32,435 bases of DNA from Candidatus Woesearchaeota archaeon. GTDB lineage: Archaea > Nanobdellota > Nanobdellia > Woesearchaeales > DSVV01. This document shows positions 1-6,875 of this stretch, one piece after another; positions within the stretch are counted from its first letter, which is position 1, and every line of letters starts with the position of its first letter. A program made the translations under genes and the position numbers. The stretch spans positions 1-32,435 of the forward strand of contig JAFGRM010000017.1 in assembly GCA_016935125.1 (NCBI GenBank), given 5' to 3'. A model generated the notes under the pieces. That model was not told where the DNA came from. It ran no database searches and saw only the letters and a program-made list of their open reading frames with translations.

Positions 1-67
1 AGATTTTATAATATAAAATATATTTTATCATATTTTTAGATTTTGTGTTTGATAACGCGCAAAGCTT

Positions 68-244
68 ATGGTTTTATGGAAGGGCAGGATGAGAAGACCA
101 ATATCAGCAACAATAGACGAGCGGCTTATCAGGTGGATCAACTCTGAGCTAAAGGATGGAATGAAGTACAGGAACAAGTCGCACCTGATAGAGATCGCTC
201 TCATGAACCTAAAAGAGTCTAAAGACCAAAACAATGACAACTGA
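68..244 (+). CDS. Small ribbon-helix-helix DNA-binding protein
   Basis: An open frame of 58 codons reads MVLWKGRMRRPISATIDERL and continues through a helix-turn-helix-like pair to ALMNLKES. The short basic strand (RRPISATID), then helix A (ERLIRWINSELKDG), a turn (MKYRN) and helix B starting KSHLIEIAL match the layout of CopG/Arc ribbon-helix-helix proteins, which dimerise so that paired N-terminal strands enter the DNA major groove. Such proteins are usually transcriptional autoregulators or antitoxins. No toxin gene follows: the next 258 nt are non-coding before the pilus ATPase gene. An alternative start at 89 would give MRRPISATID and has a purine-rich stretch (GGAAGGGCAGG) just upstream. 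AT-rich sequence at 5-30 could hold the promoter. The fold call is from pattern only. Confidence 0.7.
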   Translation: MVLWKGRMRRPISATIDERLIRWINSELKDGMKYRNKSHLIEIALMNLKESKDQNNDN

Positions 245-502
245 GCACAACGAATAGCAATGACAAGGGCACAAAGAAAGCACAGATACAAAAGAGAACA
301 CAAATATAAATAAGGGTAAATATGGGCTGAAGGTGGCTGGAAAGAACAGGCAACCGGACATCTGCAACATGGTAAAATAGCAGTTGCAACAGGTGCACAA
401 CAGATGCTTGGGACCACTGGCAGATTTATTGAATATATTAAAAAGATCGTTTTTAGCGAAATCAGCACTTAAAAAAAGAGGAGTTAAAAAAGAGGGCAGG
501 AG
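245..502. other. Intergenic region upstream of the pilus ATPase
   Basis: No convincing gene is seen. The last part holds a likely promoter for the ATPase gene: an AT-rich TATA-like stretch (TTTATTGAATATATT) around 424-438, followed by two similar purine runs ending in GAGG/GAGGGCAGGAG that place a ribosome binding site directly in front of the ATG at 503. Frames on either strand here have low-complexity, cysteine- or leucine-rich translations typical of non-coding DNA. Confidence 0.5.
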
Positions 503-2803
503 ATGGCACTATTCAGGAAAACAGAGGGAACTTGCGGCTATGAGACTGTGCGTGAAGGAGAGGACCTTATTCTATACATAAACTGCAAGCAGTGCAACTA
601 CTCTCCATCTATAGAGGACAGCCCCACATGCATGGCAAGGACAATAACAAAGCTTGTCGAGACGCCAAGCGTAACAAAGATAGTCTTCAGCGAAAAGAGG
701 GATGTAGAATATGATTATGCACAGACCCTTCTGCTAATGGAGATAGCTAACCTGTACAAGGATCTCATGAAGCAGAAGACACTCTTTAGCTATGAGTCTC
801 TAGGAACCTCGCTTGAATGCAGTAGGTGCATAAACTCCAGATATAACGAGATACACAATGATATAATCAACAAGATAAAGAGCGACCCGGTGGGCGCATA
901 CATAACTGCAAGAAGGTACATGAGAAGAGAGAGGATAACTGCAAACAAGACTGTCGATGAGAACTGCGTGAAATGCATACAGAGGTACATCTCTATACTG
1001 AACTACATCATGAAGCTTTTGGACAATACAAAGATGATGGCTCTTGCAAGGCCGCATCTTGCAGGCTACAGGATAGGTGACAGGGGGGTTTATAGGAACA
1101 TATTCTACCCCATAATAAAGCCGGACTTCATGTATACAAAACTCATGGCGAACTATCCCTCCAACGGCGAAGAGATGGACACATACACAATAGCAGACGA
1201 CACTGAAGTCACCATCTTCAAATACCCAAACAATGTCCAGTATCTCTACCACGTCATGCCTCCTGAGTTCCAGCTGAGCGAAGACAAGTATGAGCTGCTG
1301 GACACTGCAAGGACCATCCTGGCAGAGCATAAGCCAAAACAAGAGGAATTTACAGACCCAGAAAGGATGAGGCAGGTGTTCTTCAACATAAGCCATGACC
1401 TGATAGAAGAGCTGGCAGGCCACAGGAACATCAGGCTGACTAACAGGGAGCTCAATAATCTCGCGACTATCCTTGTCAGGTACACTGTTGGCTTCGGGCT
1501 GATTGAGGTCCTGCTCCAGGATGAGAAGATCCAGGACATATCTATAAACAGCCCTATGGGAAAGATTCCTATCTATATAGTCCATGGAGATTTCGACGAC
1601 TGCAAGACAAACATAATCCCTACCAAGAACGAGGCAGAGTCCTGGGCATCCAAACTCAGGATGATATCAGGAAGGCCACTTGACGAGGCAGACCCTATCC
1701 TTGACACTGAACTTGAGCTCCCTGGGTCGAGCGCAAGGGTGTCTGTCATAACAAAACCTCTCAACCCGACAGGGCTTGCATACTCTTTCAGGCGCCACCG
1801 TGACCGGCCATGGACACTTCCTCTTTTCATAAAGCAGAAGATGATCACTCCAGAGGCTGCAGGCCTGCTAAGCTTTCTTGTTGACGGGACAAGGACCATG
1901 CTTGTCGCAGGGACAAGGGGTGCAGGAAAGAGCTCGCTTCTTTCAAGCCTCATGATAGAGATCATGCGCAGGTACAGGGTGATAACTGTTGAAGACACAC
2001 TAGAGCTTCCTACAACATCTATGAGAAAGCTGGGATTCAATATCCAGCCTATGAAGGTCGCAAGCGCGCTTGCGAGCGGAAGCACTGAGATGAGCGCAGC
2101 AGACGGGATCAGGAGCACACTCAGGTTGGGAGATTCCGCGCTGATAGTCGGTGAAGTCAGGAGCAAGGAGGCGCTTGCACTCTATGAAGCCATGAGGGTT
2201 GGCGCTGCTGCAAATGTTGTTGCAGGTACAATACACGGCGACAGCCCATATGGTGTCTTTGACAGGGTTGTAAATGACATTGGTGTCCCAAGAACTTCGT
2301 TCAAGGCTACTGACATCATAATAGTCGCAAACCCTATCAGGTCAGCCGACGGCATACACAGGTTCAGGCGTGTGACGCAGATAACTGAAGTAAGGAAGCA
2401 CTGGGAAAATGACCCTGTCGCTGAAAAGGGGTTTGCAGACCTGATGAAATACGATGCAAGAGAAGACAAGCTTGTCGTGACAGACGCGATCTCAAACGGA
2501 GACTCTGATGTCTTAAAGGCGATCGCAGCGAACATAAAGGAGTTTGCAGGAGACTGGGACTCTGTCTGGAACAATATAATGCTCAGGGCAAAGGTCAAGC
2601 AAAAGATAGTGGAGTATTCAGATAAGATCGATGACAAGGACATGCTCGAGGCAGGGTTTGTCATAACCTGCAACGATATGTTCCACCTTATATCAGACAA
2701 GGTCCGTGATGATGTAGGATCGATGGACCCAAAGCAGATCTATGCAGAATGGCATGATTGGCTGAAAAAAGAAACAAAAAAGAGGGCAAGCAGGGGGCAG
2801 TAG
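503..2803 (+). CDS. Type II/IV secretion (pilus/archaellum) ATPase, TadA/FlaI family
   Basis: A 766-residue VirB11/PilT-class hexameric ATPase expected to power assembly of type IV pilus-like or archaellum filaments at the inner face of the membrane. Visible motifs: Walker A GTRGAGKSS at about 470-478, the Asp box ITVEDTLELP near 494-503, Walker B LIVGEVRS at 547-554 and the His box GTIHGDSP near 575-582. The conserved N-terminal-domain region (IQDISINSPMGKIPIYIVHG) lies near 343-362. Unusual is an N-terminal extension of roughly 250 residues with cysteines at 11, 28, 31 and 43 and further CxxC pairs at 106/109 and 155/158, which could bind zinc or an iron-sulfur cluster. The polytopic partner follows 45 nt downstream on the same strand, so the two are probably co-transcribed. 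The family call is secure; whether it serves pili, archaella or secretion is not. Confidence 0.93.
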   Translation: MALFRKTEGTCGYETVREGEDLILYINCKQCNYSPSIEDSPTCMARTITKLVETPSVTKIVFSEKRDVEYDYAQTLLLMEIANLYKDLMKQKTLFSYESLGTSLECSRCINSRYNEIHNDIINKIKSDPVGAYITARRYMRRERITANKTVDENCVKCIQRYISILNYIMKLLDNTKMMALARPHLAGYRIGDRGVYRNIFYPIIKPDFMYTKLMANYPSNGEEMDTYTIADDTEVTIFKYPNNVQYLYHVMPPEFQLSEDKYELLDTARTILAEHKPKQEEFTDPERMRQVFFNISHDLIEELAGHRNIRLTNRELNNLATILVRYTVGFGLIEVLLQDEKIQDISINSPMGKIPIYIVHGDFDDCKTNIIPTKNEAESWASKLRMISGRPLDEADPILDTELELPGSSARVSVITKPLNPTGLAYSFRRHRDRPWTLPLFIKQKMITPEAAGLLSFLVDGTRTMLVAGTRGAGKSSLLSSLMIEIMRRYRVITVEDTLELPTTSMRKLGFNIQPMKVASALASGSTEMSAADGIRSTLRLGDSALIVGEVRSKEALALYEAMRVGAAANVVAGTIHGDSPYGVFDRVVNDIGVPRTSFKATDIIIVANPIRSADGIHRFRRVTQITEVRKHWENDPVAEKGFADLMKYDAREDKLVVTDAISNGDSDVLKAIAANIKEFAGDWDSVWNNIMLRAKVKQKIVEYSDKIDDKDMLEAGFVITCNDMFHLISDKVRDDVGSMDPKQIYAEWHDWLKKETKKRASRGQ

Positions 2804-2848
2804 AGACTTTAGATACTCTATATGCTGCCGCCTTGTCATATAGGATAG

Positions 2849-5038
2849 ATGGACAACGTAACAAGAGAGATCCTTGAGAAATACAAGAACAAGCTCAAGT
2901 CTGAGCTGGGTGTTGAGACTGGCGAGCAGGAAGAGGGTGAGATAGAGAACACATCCACCAAAGAGTACAAGGATTTCAAGAACGAGATGATTCCTGTACA
3001 TTTCTCAATATATGAAAAAGCCTGCAATATGTCTGAAAAGATATTCAGGATAGCTCCTGATGAAAAAAAGGCAACTGAGATCCAGAATGCGATAAACACA
3101 GCACACCTCAATATCACTCCTGCTGGTGTTGCAAGCTTTGCAATCCTTGGGCCGCTGATCATTATCATGACCGGGCTTTTTGTCAGCAGCGGTATACCGC
3201 TTGCGTTTAAGCAAGACCCAAACATGTTCTTTATGGTATTCAGCCTTCTGGTCGGCGTCTGCATCATGTTCCCTCTCCAGAGGATCCCTCTGTTCATGGC
3301 AGACTCCTGGAGGCTTAAAGCGAGCAGCCAGATGGTGATATGCATATTTTACATAGTCACCTATATGAGGCATACGTCCAACCTCGAGCTCGCAATCGAG
3401 TTCGCATCAAGCCACCTGTCAGGCCCGCTTGCGCTTGACATGAAAAAGGTGCTCTGGGACATAGAGACCCAGAGATTCAGCACGCTCAAGGACTCTCTTG
3501 ACACATACCTTGAAACATGGCGGAAATACAATCTTGAGTTTATCGAGTCAATGCACCTTATAGAATCGAGCCTTTATGAATCATCTGAAGAGCGACGGCT
3601 GGGCCTACTCGAAAAATCGCTTGATGTTATGCTTGAGGAGACATTTGAAAAGATGCTCCATTACGCACATGGGCTAAAGTCGCCCATAACATCACTTCAC
3701 ATGCTCGGCATCATACTTCCTGTCCTTGGCCTTGTCATACTCCCTCTTGTTGTCAATTTCATGGGAAACATCAAGTGGTATTACCTTGCAACAGTATACA
3801 ACATCGCAATCCCTGGTGCTGTCTTTTATCTCGGAAAAAGGATCCTTGCATCAAGGCCGACAGGGTACGGTGACACAGACATCTCAGAGATGAACCCAGA
3901 GCTGAAAAAGTTCAAGAAGATAAACATGAAGATCCTGGGGATGGAATTCGGCATAAGCCCGCTTTTCCTTGCTATAACTGTTTTTGCAGTCTGTTTTCTT
4001 ATAGGATTAAGCCCGCTGCTTGCCCATGTTTTTGCTGGAACCGAGAACATACCGATAGGAGAAGATGATGATTTTACAACCTGCAAGCACAGCTATTGCC
4101 TGAATGAGTACAGGACAGATGAGACCACTGGGTCAAAGGATGGGCCATATGACCTTATACCATCTGTCCTCAGTGTCTTTGTGCCATTGTCATTAGGAAT
4201 ATCTGTGGGCTTGTATTATAGTATAAAATCAAAAAGGCTTATCAAGCTCAGGCAGGATGCAAAAGTGCTTGAGCGTGAATTCTCTTCTGCACTCTTCCAG
4301 CTTGGAAACAGGCTCAGCGACGGGCTTCCTGCAGAGGTGACCTTTGGAAAGGTCGCAGAAGTCATGCAAGACACAGAATCAGGCAGGTTCTTTGATAAGG
4401 TCAGCAACAATATAAGAAAGCTGGGTTTCAGCGTGAATGAGGCTATCTTCAACCAGAAGGTCGGCGCAATAAAGAGCTATCCCTCATCAACAATCCAAAG
4501 CTCGATGAAGGTCCTGACCCAGGCGATAAAGAAAAGCCCTATTATCGCTGCCCAGGCAGTGCTCACAATCTCCCGCTATATGAAAGAGATGCACAGGGTC
4601 GATGAGAGGCTAAAAGACCTTCTTGCAGACATTATAGCATCCATGAAATCACAGGTCTCATACCTGGCTCCAGTCATATCAGGGATTGTCATAGGTATAA
4701 CATCCATGATGACAAATATCTTAGGCAAGCTTGGGCCTGCGCTCCTAGCCAGGAGCAATGAAGGAGATATGAGCGTGCCTATGGACTTCTTCGGCATAGG
4801 CATCCCAAGCTATTATTTCCAGATCTTTGTAGGGATCTATGTCATCGAGATAATATATATCCTCTCAATACTTGTAAATGGAATAGAAAACGGCTATGAT
4901 AAGCTCAATGAAGAATACACAATAGGAAGCAACCTGATGAGAGGCACTATCCTTTATACAACGCTTGCACTGATAGTGATGGTAGTGTTCAACACCATTG
5001 CTGATGTGGTGATATCAAGCACCCTTGCAACAACCTAG
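2849..5038 (+). CDS. Type II secretion F-domain membrane protein (TadC/FlaJ-like)
   Basis: A 729-residue polytopic protein directly downstream of the pilus ATPase, the usual partner order. It begins with a cytoplasmic acidic/basic segment, then hydrophobic spans near 90-120 and 126-150, a cytoplasmic helical block typical of the T2SSF domain (about 170-280), further spans (ILPVLGLVILPLVVNFMG and following), a periplasmic-looking loop with two cysteines (TTCKHSYCLNEY), more spans, a second T2SSF-like block around 480-610, and three C-terminal spans. Two F domains in one chain is the archaeal FlaJ/TadC arrangement. The protein is the membrane platform on which the ATPase acts to insert pilin-like subunits such as those at 28.1-29.4 kb. 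It is longer than typical FlaJ proteins of about 550-600 residues because of extra N-terminal and loop sequence. Confidence 0.88.
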   Translation: MDNVTREILEKYKNKLKSELGVETGEQEEGEIENTSTKEYKDFKNEMIPVHFSIYEKACNMSEKIFRIAPDEKKATEIQNAINTAHLNITPAGVASFAILGPLIIIMTGLFVSSGIPLAFKQDPNMFFMVFSLLVGVCIMFPLQRIPLFMADSWRLKASSQMVICIFYIVTYMRHTSNLELAIEFASSHLSGPLALDMKKVLWDIETQRFSTLKDSLDTYLETWRKYNLEFIESMHLIESSLYESSEERRLGLLEKSLDVMLEETFEKMLHYAHGLKSPITSLHMLGIILPVLGLVILPLVVNFMGNIKWYYLATVYNIAIPGAVFYLGKRILASRPTGYGDTDISEMNPELKKFKKINMKILGMEFGISPLFLAITVFAVCFLIGLSPLLAHVFAGTENIPIGEDDDFTTCKHSYCLNEYRTDETTGSKDGPYDLIPSVLSVFVPLSLGISVGLYYSIKSKRLIKLRQDAKVLEREFSSALFQLGNRLSDGLPAEVTFGKVAEVMQDTESGRFFDKVSNNIRKLGFSVNEAIFNQKVGAIKSYPSSTIQSSMKVLTQAIKKSPIIAAQAVLTISRYMKEMHRVDERLKDLLADIIASMKSQVSYLAPVISGIVIGITSMMTNILGKLGPALLARSNEGDMSVPMDFFGIGIPSYYFQIFVGIYVIEIIYILSILVNGIENGYDKLNEEYTIGSNLMRGTILYTTLALIVMVVFNTIADVVISSTLATT

Positions 5039-5235
5039 CTTGCAACAGCAGTTAGCACATATAACAGCAGTTGCTGCACATAACATATATCAGTATTATA
5101 GGTATATATGTGGTGCAAAATTATGGTGTGTAAAGTATGGTGTGTATTGTGCTTTTATTATAACCTGGTTGCTTCTTTTGTACCAAATCATTGTGCTTCT
5201 GTAGCAGCCTTCATACCATGCCTACTATGCCCATA
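5039..5235. other. Convergent intergenic region after the pilus genes
   Basis: This 197-nt gap lies between the end of the polytopic protein and the end of the minus-strand small-ORF run. It contains two imperfect duplications: AACAGCAGTT followed by CACATATAAC/CACATAAC near 5043-5085, and TATGGTGTGTA twice between about 5123 and 5146. A plus-strand frame across 5108-5374 translates to a cysteine- and leucine-rich low-complexity peptide and is not accepted as a gene. Confidence 0.4.
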
Positions 5236-5388
5236 TCACACAGCCTCTTCTGCCATGCATATGTTGCTTAAGCTCTTTCTCCTGACATGCTGCTGCCATG
5301 AAAAGATATTCAGCAGGTCAACCTGCCTCTTGTATGTCTCCCAATCAAGATACTCTGTTTTTCGCCTGAAATAACCAAATGCTATCAT
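5236..5388 (-). CDS. Small basic protein of 50 residues, unknown function
   Basis: The frame encodes MIAFGYFRRKTEYLDWETYK and ends SNICMAEEAV. Its ATG is preceded four nucleotides upstream by AGGAGGTG, among the best ribosome binding sites in the window and a near-perfect complement of the archaeal 16S 3' end. The start overlaps the stop of the upstream small ORF as ATGA, so translation is probably coupled. The composition (aromatic, Arg/Lys-rich, one Trp-Glu pair) looks like a real soluble protein and not a shadow frame. I recognise no family. The gene ends 197 nt from the convergent pilus gene. Confidence 0.55.
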   Translation of the reverse strand: MIAFGYFRRKTEYLDWETYKRQVDLLNIFSWQQHVRRKSLSNICMAEEAV

Positions 5389-5519
5389 GACCACCTCCTT
5401 TTAAACATCATTTTACTTTTAAATGTCATTTTGTTTTTTAACATCATTTTGATATTGTCCTGAACCTGGCTCATGTTGTCTTGAACTTTATACAGCCCTT
5501 GTGTCTCATACAGCCCCAT
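5385..5519 (-). CDS. Small ORF with three hexapeptide repeats, unknown function
   Basis: A 44-codon frame starts MGLYETQGLYKVQDN and ends in three consecutive six-residue units: KMMLKN, KMTFKS, KMMFKR. The units come from an 18-bp tandem DNA repeat whose length preserves the frame. The stop overlaps the next gene's ATG as ATGA, and the last codons (Arg-Arg-Trp) are themselves the downstream AGGAGGTGG ribosome binding site. GAGG lies three nucleotides before the chosen ATG, a weak match. The product would be strongly basic at its C-terminus. An alternative is that the 18-bp repeats are a regulatory leader for the downstream gene and are only fortuitously open. Confidence 0.4.
   Translation of the reverse strand: MGLYETQGLYKVQDNMSQVQDNIKMMLKNKMTFKSKMMFKRRWS
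5397..5450 (-). repeat. 18-bp tandem repeat, three copies
   Basis: Three adjacent 18-nt units lie at 5397-5414, 5415-5432 and 5433-5450. On the minus strand each reads AAAATG followed by a variable triplet and TTTAAAA or TTAAAAA. Differences between copies are a few substitutions with no indels. Each unit is six codons in the frame of the ORF at 5385-5519, and each also contains a TTTAAAA-like TATA-box look-alike, so both a coding and a promoter/operator role are possible. Confidence 0.85.
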
Positions 5520-5570
5520 GTGCCTCATACAACTTTCTGACTCATGTAGTCATCTGTGCTTCTTGCTCTC

Positions 5571-5894
5571 TTAAGCCTCTGCAGCAAGGTATCCTTGCAT
5601 AAAGCCCATCTCTGCTGCAGATATGCAGTCGTTCTCAAACTCATCATGCAAGCCCTCTTCTGTGTATATGTCATTATCATGTGCAGTTATGCTGGGTTTC
5701 ATATCTGTCTCAAGCCCAATCAAGCTAAAGATCACCTCAACTGACCTATCAACCCTATTGGTAAACTTATCTGTAAACTTATCTGTAAACTTATCGGCAA
5801 AGCAATCAGCAAAATTATTGGCAACCCTATCATCAATCCCGTGGGTATCTGTTCCTCCTATTTTTCTTCCTATTTCTCTTCCTATGTTATCCAT
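5571..5894 (-). CDS. Hypothetical protein with tetrapeptide repeats
   Basis: A 107-residue acidic protein starting MDNIGREIGRKIGG. GAGGTGAT sits five nucleotides before the ATG at 5894, a strong ribosome binding site, and a TATA-like AGATATTTAAAC lies at 5957-5968 on the same strand, so this is a real transcription and translation start. Residues about 26-46 contain repeated FADK/FTDK units produced by a 12-bp tandem DNA repeat at 5761-5796. The C-terminal half (DIYTEEGLHDEF to GYLAAEA) is acidic and probably helical. Two further small ORFs follow on the same strand after 51 nt. No family is recognised and no membrane span is seen. Confidence 0.6.
   Translation of the reverse strand: MDNIGREIGRKIGGTDTHGIDDRVANNFADCFADKFTDKFTDKFTNRVDRSVEVIFSLIGLETDMKPSITAHDNDIYTEEGLHDEFENDCISAAEMGFMQGYLAAEA
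5761..5796 (-). repeat. 12-bp in-frame tandem repeat, three copies
   Basis: GTAAACTTATCT occurs at 5761-5772 and 5773-5784, with GTAAACTTATCG at 5785-5796. Read on the minus strand this gives the repeated tetrapeptide F-T-D-K in the 107-residue protein. The unit is a multiple of three and nearly perfect, suggesting recent slippage under coding constraint. Confidence 0.85.
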
Positions 5895-5956
5895 GCTTAT
5901 CACCTCATTTTCGATTATTTTTCGATTATCATAATTATCATAACACTGGGCTTTGC

Positions 5957-5968
5957 GTTTAAATATCT
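5957..5968 (-). promoter_or_regulatory. TATA box for the small-ORF run
   Basis: The minus strand reads AGATATTTAAAC here, an archaeal TATA-like element. Transcription would start about 26 nt downstream, near 5936, giving a leader of about 42 nt that contains the GAGGTGAT ribosome binding site of the 107-residue protein. Confidence 0.5.
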
Positions 5969-6016
5969 CACACAGGAATGTCCACTGGGGTCAACTAGAA
6001 ACAATGGTTTTTGTTT

Positions 6017-6160
6017 TTCCCATGGCAAGAGCCTGTGGCAAGAATCCATGGCAAGACCCACAAATAGGAACCCTTAGTAAGACCCCAGGTAGGAACCCCA
6101 GGCAAGATCCACAGGTAGGAACCCTTGGTAATATCCACAGGTAGGAACCCATAACAAAAA
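6017..6160. repeat. 25-26 bp minisatellite upstream of DUF99
   Basis: The block AGGTAGGAACCC (first copy AAATAGGAACCC) starts at 6062, 6087, 6113 and 6139, periods of 25, 26 and 26 nt. Between blocks lies a related half-unit of the type AGGCAAGATCCAC, and further GGCAAGA copies extend left to about 6017. The whole array behaves like a degenerate 13-nt repeat. There are no unique spacers, so it is not CRISPR. Together with its flanks it fills the 308-nt gap 5895-6202; the minus frame through it is not accepted as a gene. Confidence 0.8.
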
Positions 6161-6163
6161 CCC

Positions 6164-6192
6164 AAGGCAAGATTTATTAATCTCCTTGCCTT
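6164..6192 (+). promoter_or_regulatory. DUF99 promoter inside a perfect 8-bp inverted repeat
   Basis: AAGGCAAG at 6164-6171 and its exact reverse complement CTTGCCTT at 6185-6192 flank ATTTATTAATCTC. The TATA-like TTTATTAA is centred about 26 nt before the ATG at 6203, so the transcript is probably leaderless or nearly so. A symmetric site around the TATA box would suit a dimeric repressor competing with TBP. The left arm also resembles the GGCAAGA half-unit of the minisatellite, so the symmetry might be partly a by-product of the repeat. Confidence 0.5.
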
Positions 6193-6202
6193 TTTCAAGG
6201 AT

Positions 6203-6793
6203 ATGGAAAATAGTCATGTCAAGAATGAGATAAGGGTGCTTGGCATAGATGACATGCCCTTTGACAAGTTCAAGGATAAAGAAACAAAGGTCGTAGGTGT
6301 TATGTACAGGGGTGGCTCTTTTCTAGATGGGGTCCTTTCGACTGTAGTTAAGGTTGATGGTGATGATGCGACGCAAAAGATCTCAGAGATGGTAAACAGG
6401 TCCAGGTTCAAGAAGCAGATAAGGTGCATACTCCTTGATGGAATCGCAGTAGCAGGATTTAATGTGATAGATATAGTCAGGCTCAGCACCATGACGGGGC
6501 TTGGAGTTATAGTCATCATGCGCAGCATGCCTGAAACTGAGAGGATACATAAGGCGCTCCGCAAGCTTGGCATGGACAAAAAGATTCCCCTTCTGCAAAA
6601 TGCAGGGAAGATACATGCTGTTTCAGATGTAAATAGAGGGCAGATATGCATGCAGTGTCATGGCATCAGCGCAAGAAAGGCAAAAGAGATCATAAGGACA
6701 ACATCAACACATTCTTTTATTCCTGAGCCAATAAGGGTAGCACATATGATAGGCCAGGGTGTAAAACTCGGAGAAAGCAAAGGCAATGCCTGA
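6203..6793 (+). CDS. DUF99 (UPF0215) family protein
   Basis: A 196-residue protein with the family pattern: N-terminal EIRVLGIDDMPFDK, then VVGVMYRGGSFLDGVLSTVV, DGDDAT, a hydrophobic strand CILLDGIAVAGFNVIDI and VIVIMRSMPETE. DUF99 is a mostly archaeal family with an endonuclease V-like fold suggestion in the literature but no firmly assigned function; cytoplasmic location is expected. Length is close to the usual 180-200 residues. The gene starts at the ATG about 26 nt after a TATA box and is therefore probably leaderless. It is isolated: a small-ORF run diverges upstream and a DUF1461 gene converges downstream. An internal MQCHG near residue 152 is a single cysteine-histidine motif of unknown relevance. 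Confidence 0.85.
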   Translation: MENSHVKNEIRVLGIDDMPFDKFKDKETKVVGVMYRGGSFLDGVLSTVVKVDGDDATQKISEMVNRSRFKKQIRCILLDGIAVAGFNVIDIVRLSTMTGLGVIVIMRSMPETERIHKALRKLGMDKKIPLLQNAGKIHAVSDVNRGQICMQCHGISARKAKEIIRTTSTHSFIPEPIRVAHMIGQGVKLGESKGNA

Positions 6794-6827
6794 GCCATGC
6801 CATTGTTTCTGCCATGCCGCTGTTTCC
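6794..6827. repeat. 17-bp tandem duplication after the DUF99 gene
   Basis: GCCATGCCATTGTTTCT is followed at once by GCCATGCCGCTGTTTCC, two 17-nt copies with three differences. The repeat starts immediately after the DUF99 stop codon, in the convergent gap before the DUF1461 gene. Confidence 0.8.
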
Positions 6828-6875
6828 GACTGGTAAGTACCCTGTAAAAAGTGTAAAAAGCTGCAAAGAAATTAT

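Noticed and set aside
28-468. Minus-strand frame of 146 codons at the left edge
   Set aside because: Cys/Leu/Ser-rich shadow translation antisense to the ribbon-helix-helix gene and the ATPase promoter.
5108-5374. Plus-strand cysteine-rich frame of 88 codons
   Set aside because: Low-complexity translation, no ribosome binding site, and it runs antisense to the better-supported 50-codon ORF.
6017-6160. Possible CRISPR array
   Set aside because: Units are contiguous and degenerate with no unique spacers and no cas genes nearby.
5995-6198. Minus-strand frame of 67 codons with repeated TKGSYLW through the minisatellite
   Set aside because: The frame is open only because the DNA repeats; the 25-26 bp period is not a multiple of three, no ribosome binding site fits, and the frame crosses the DUF99 promoter.
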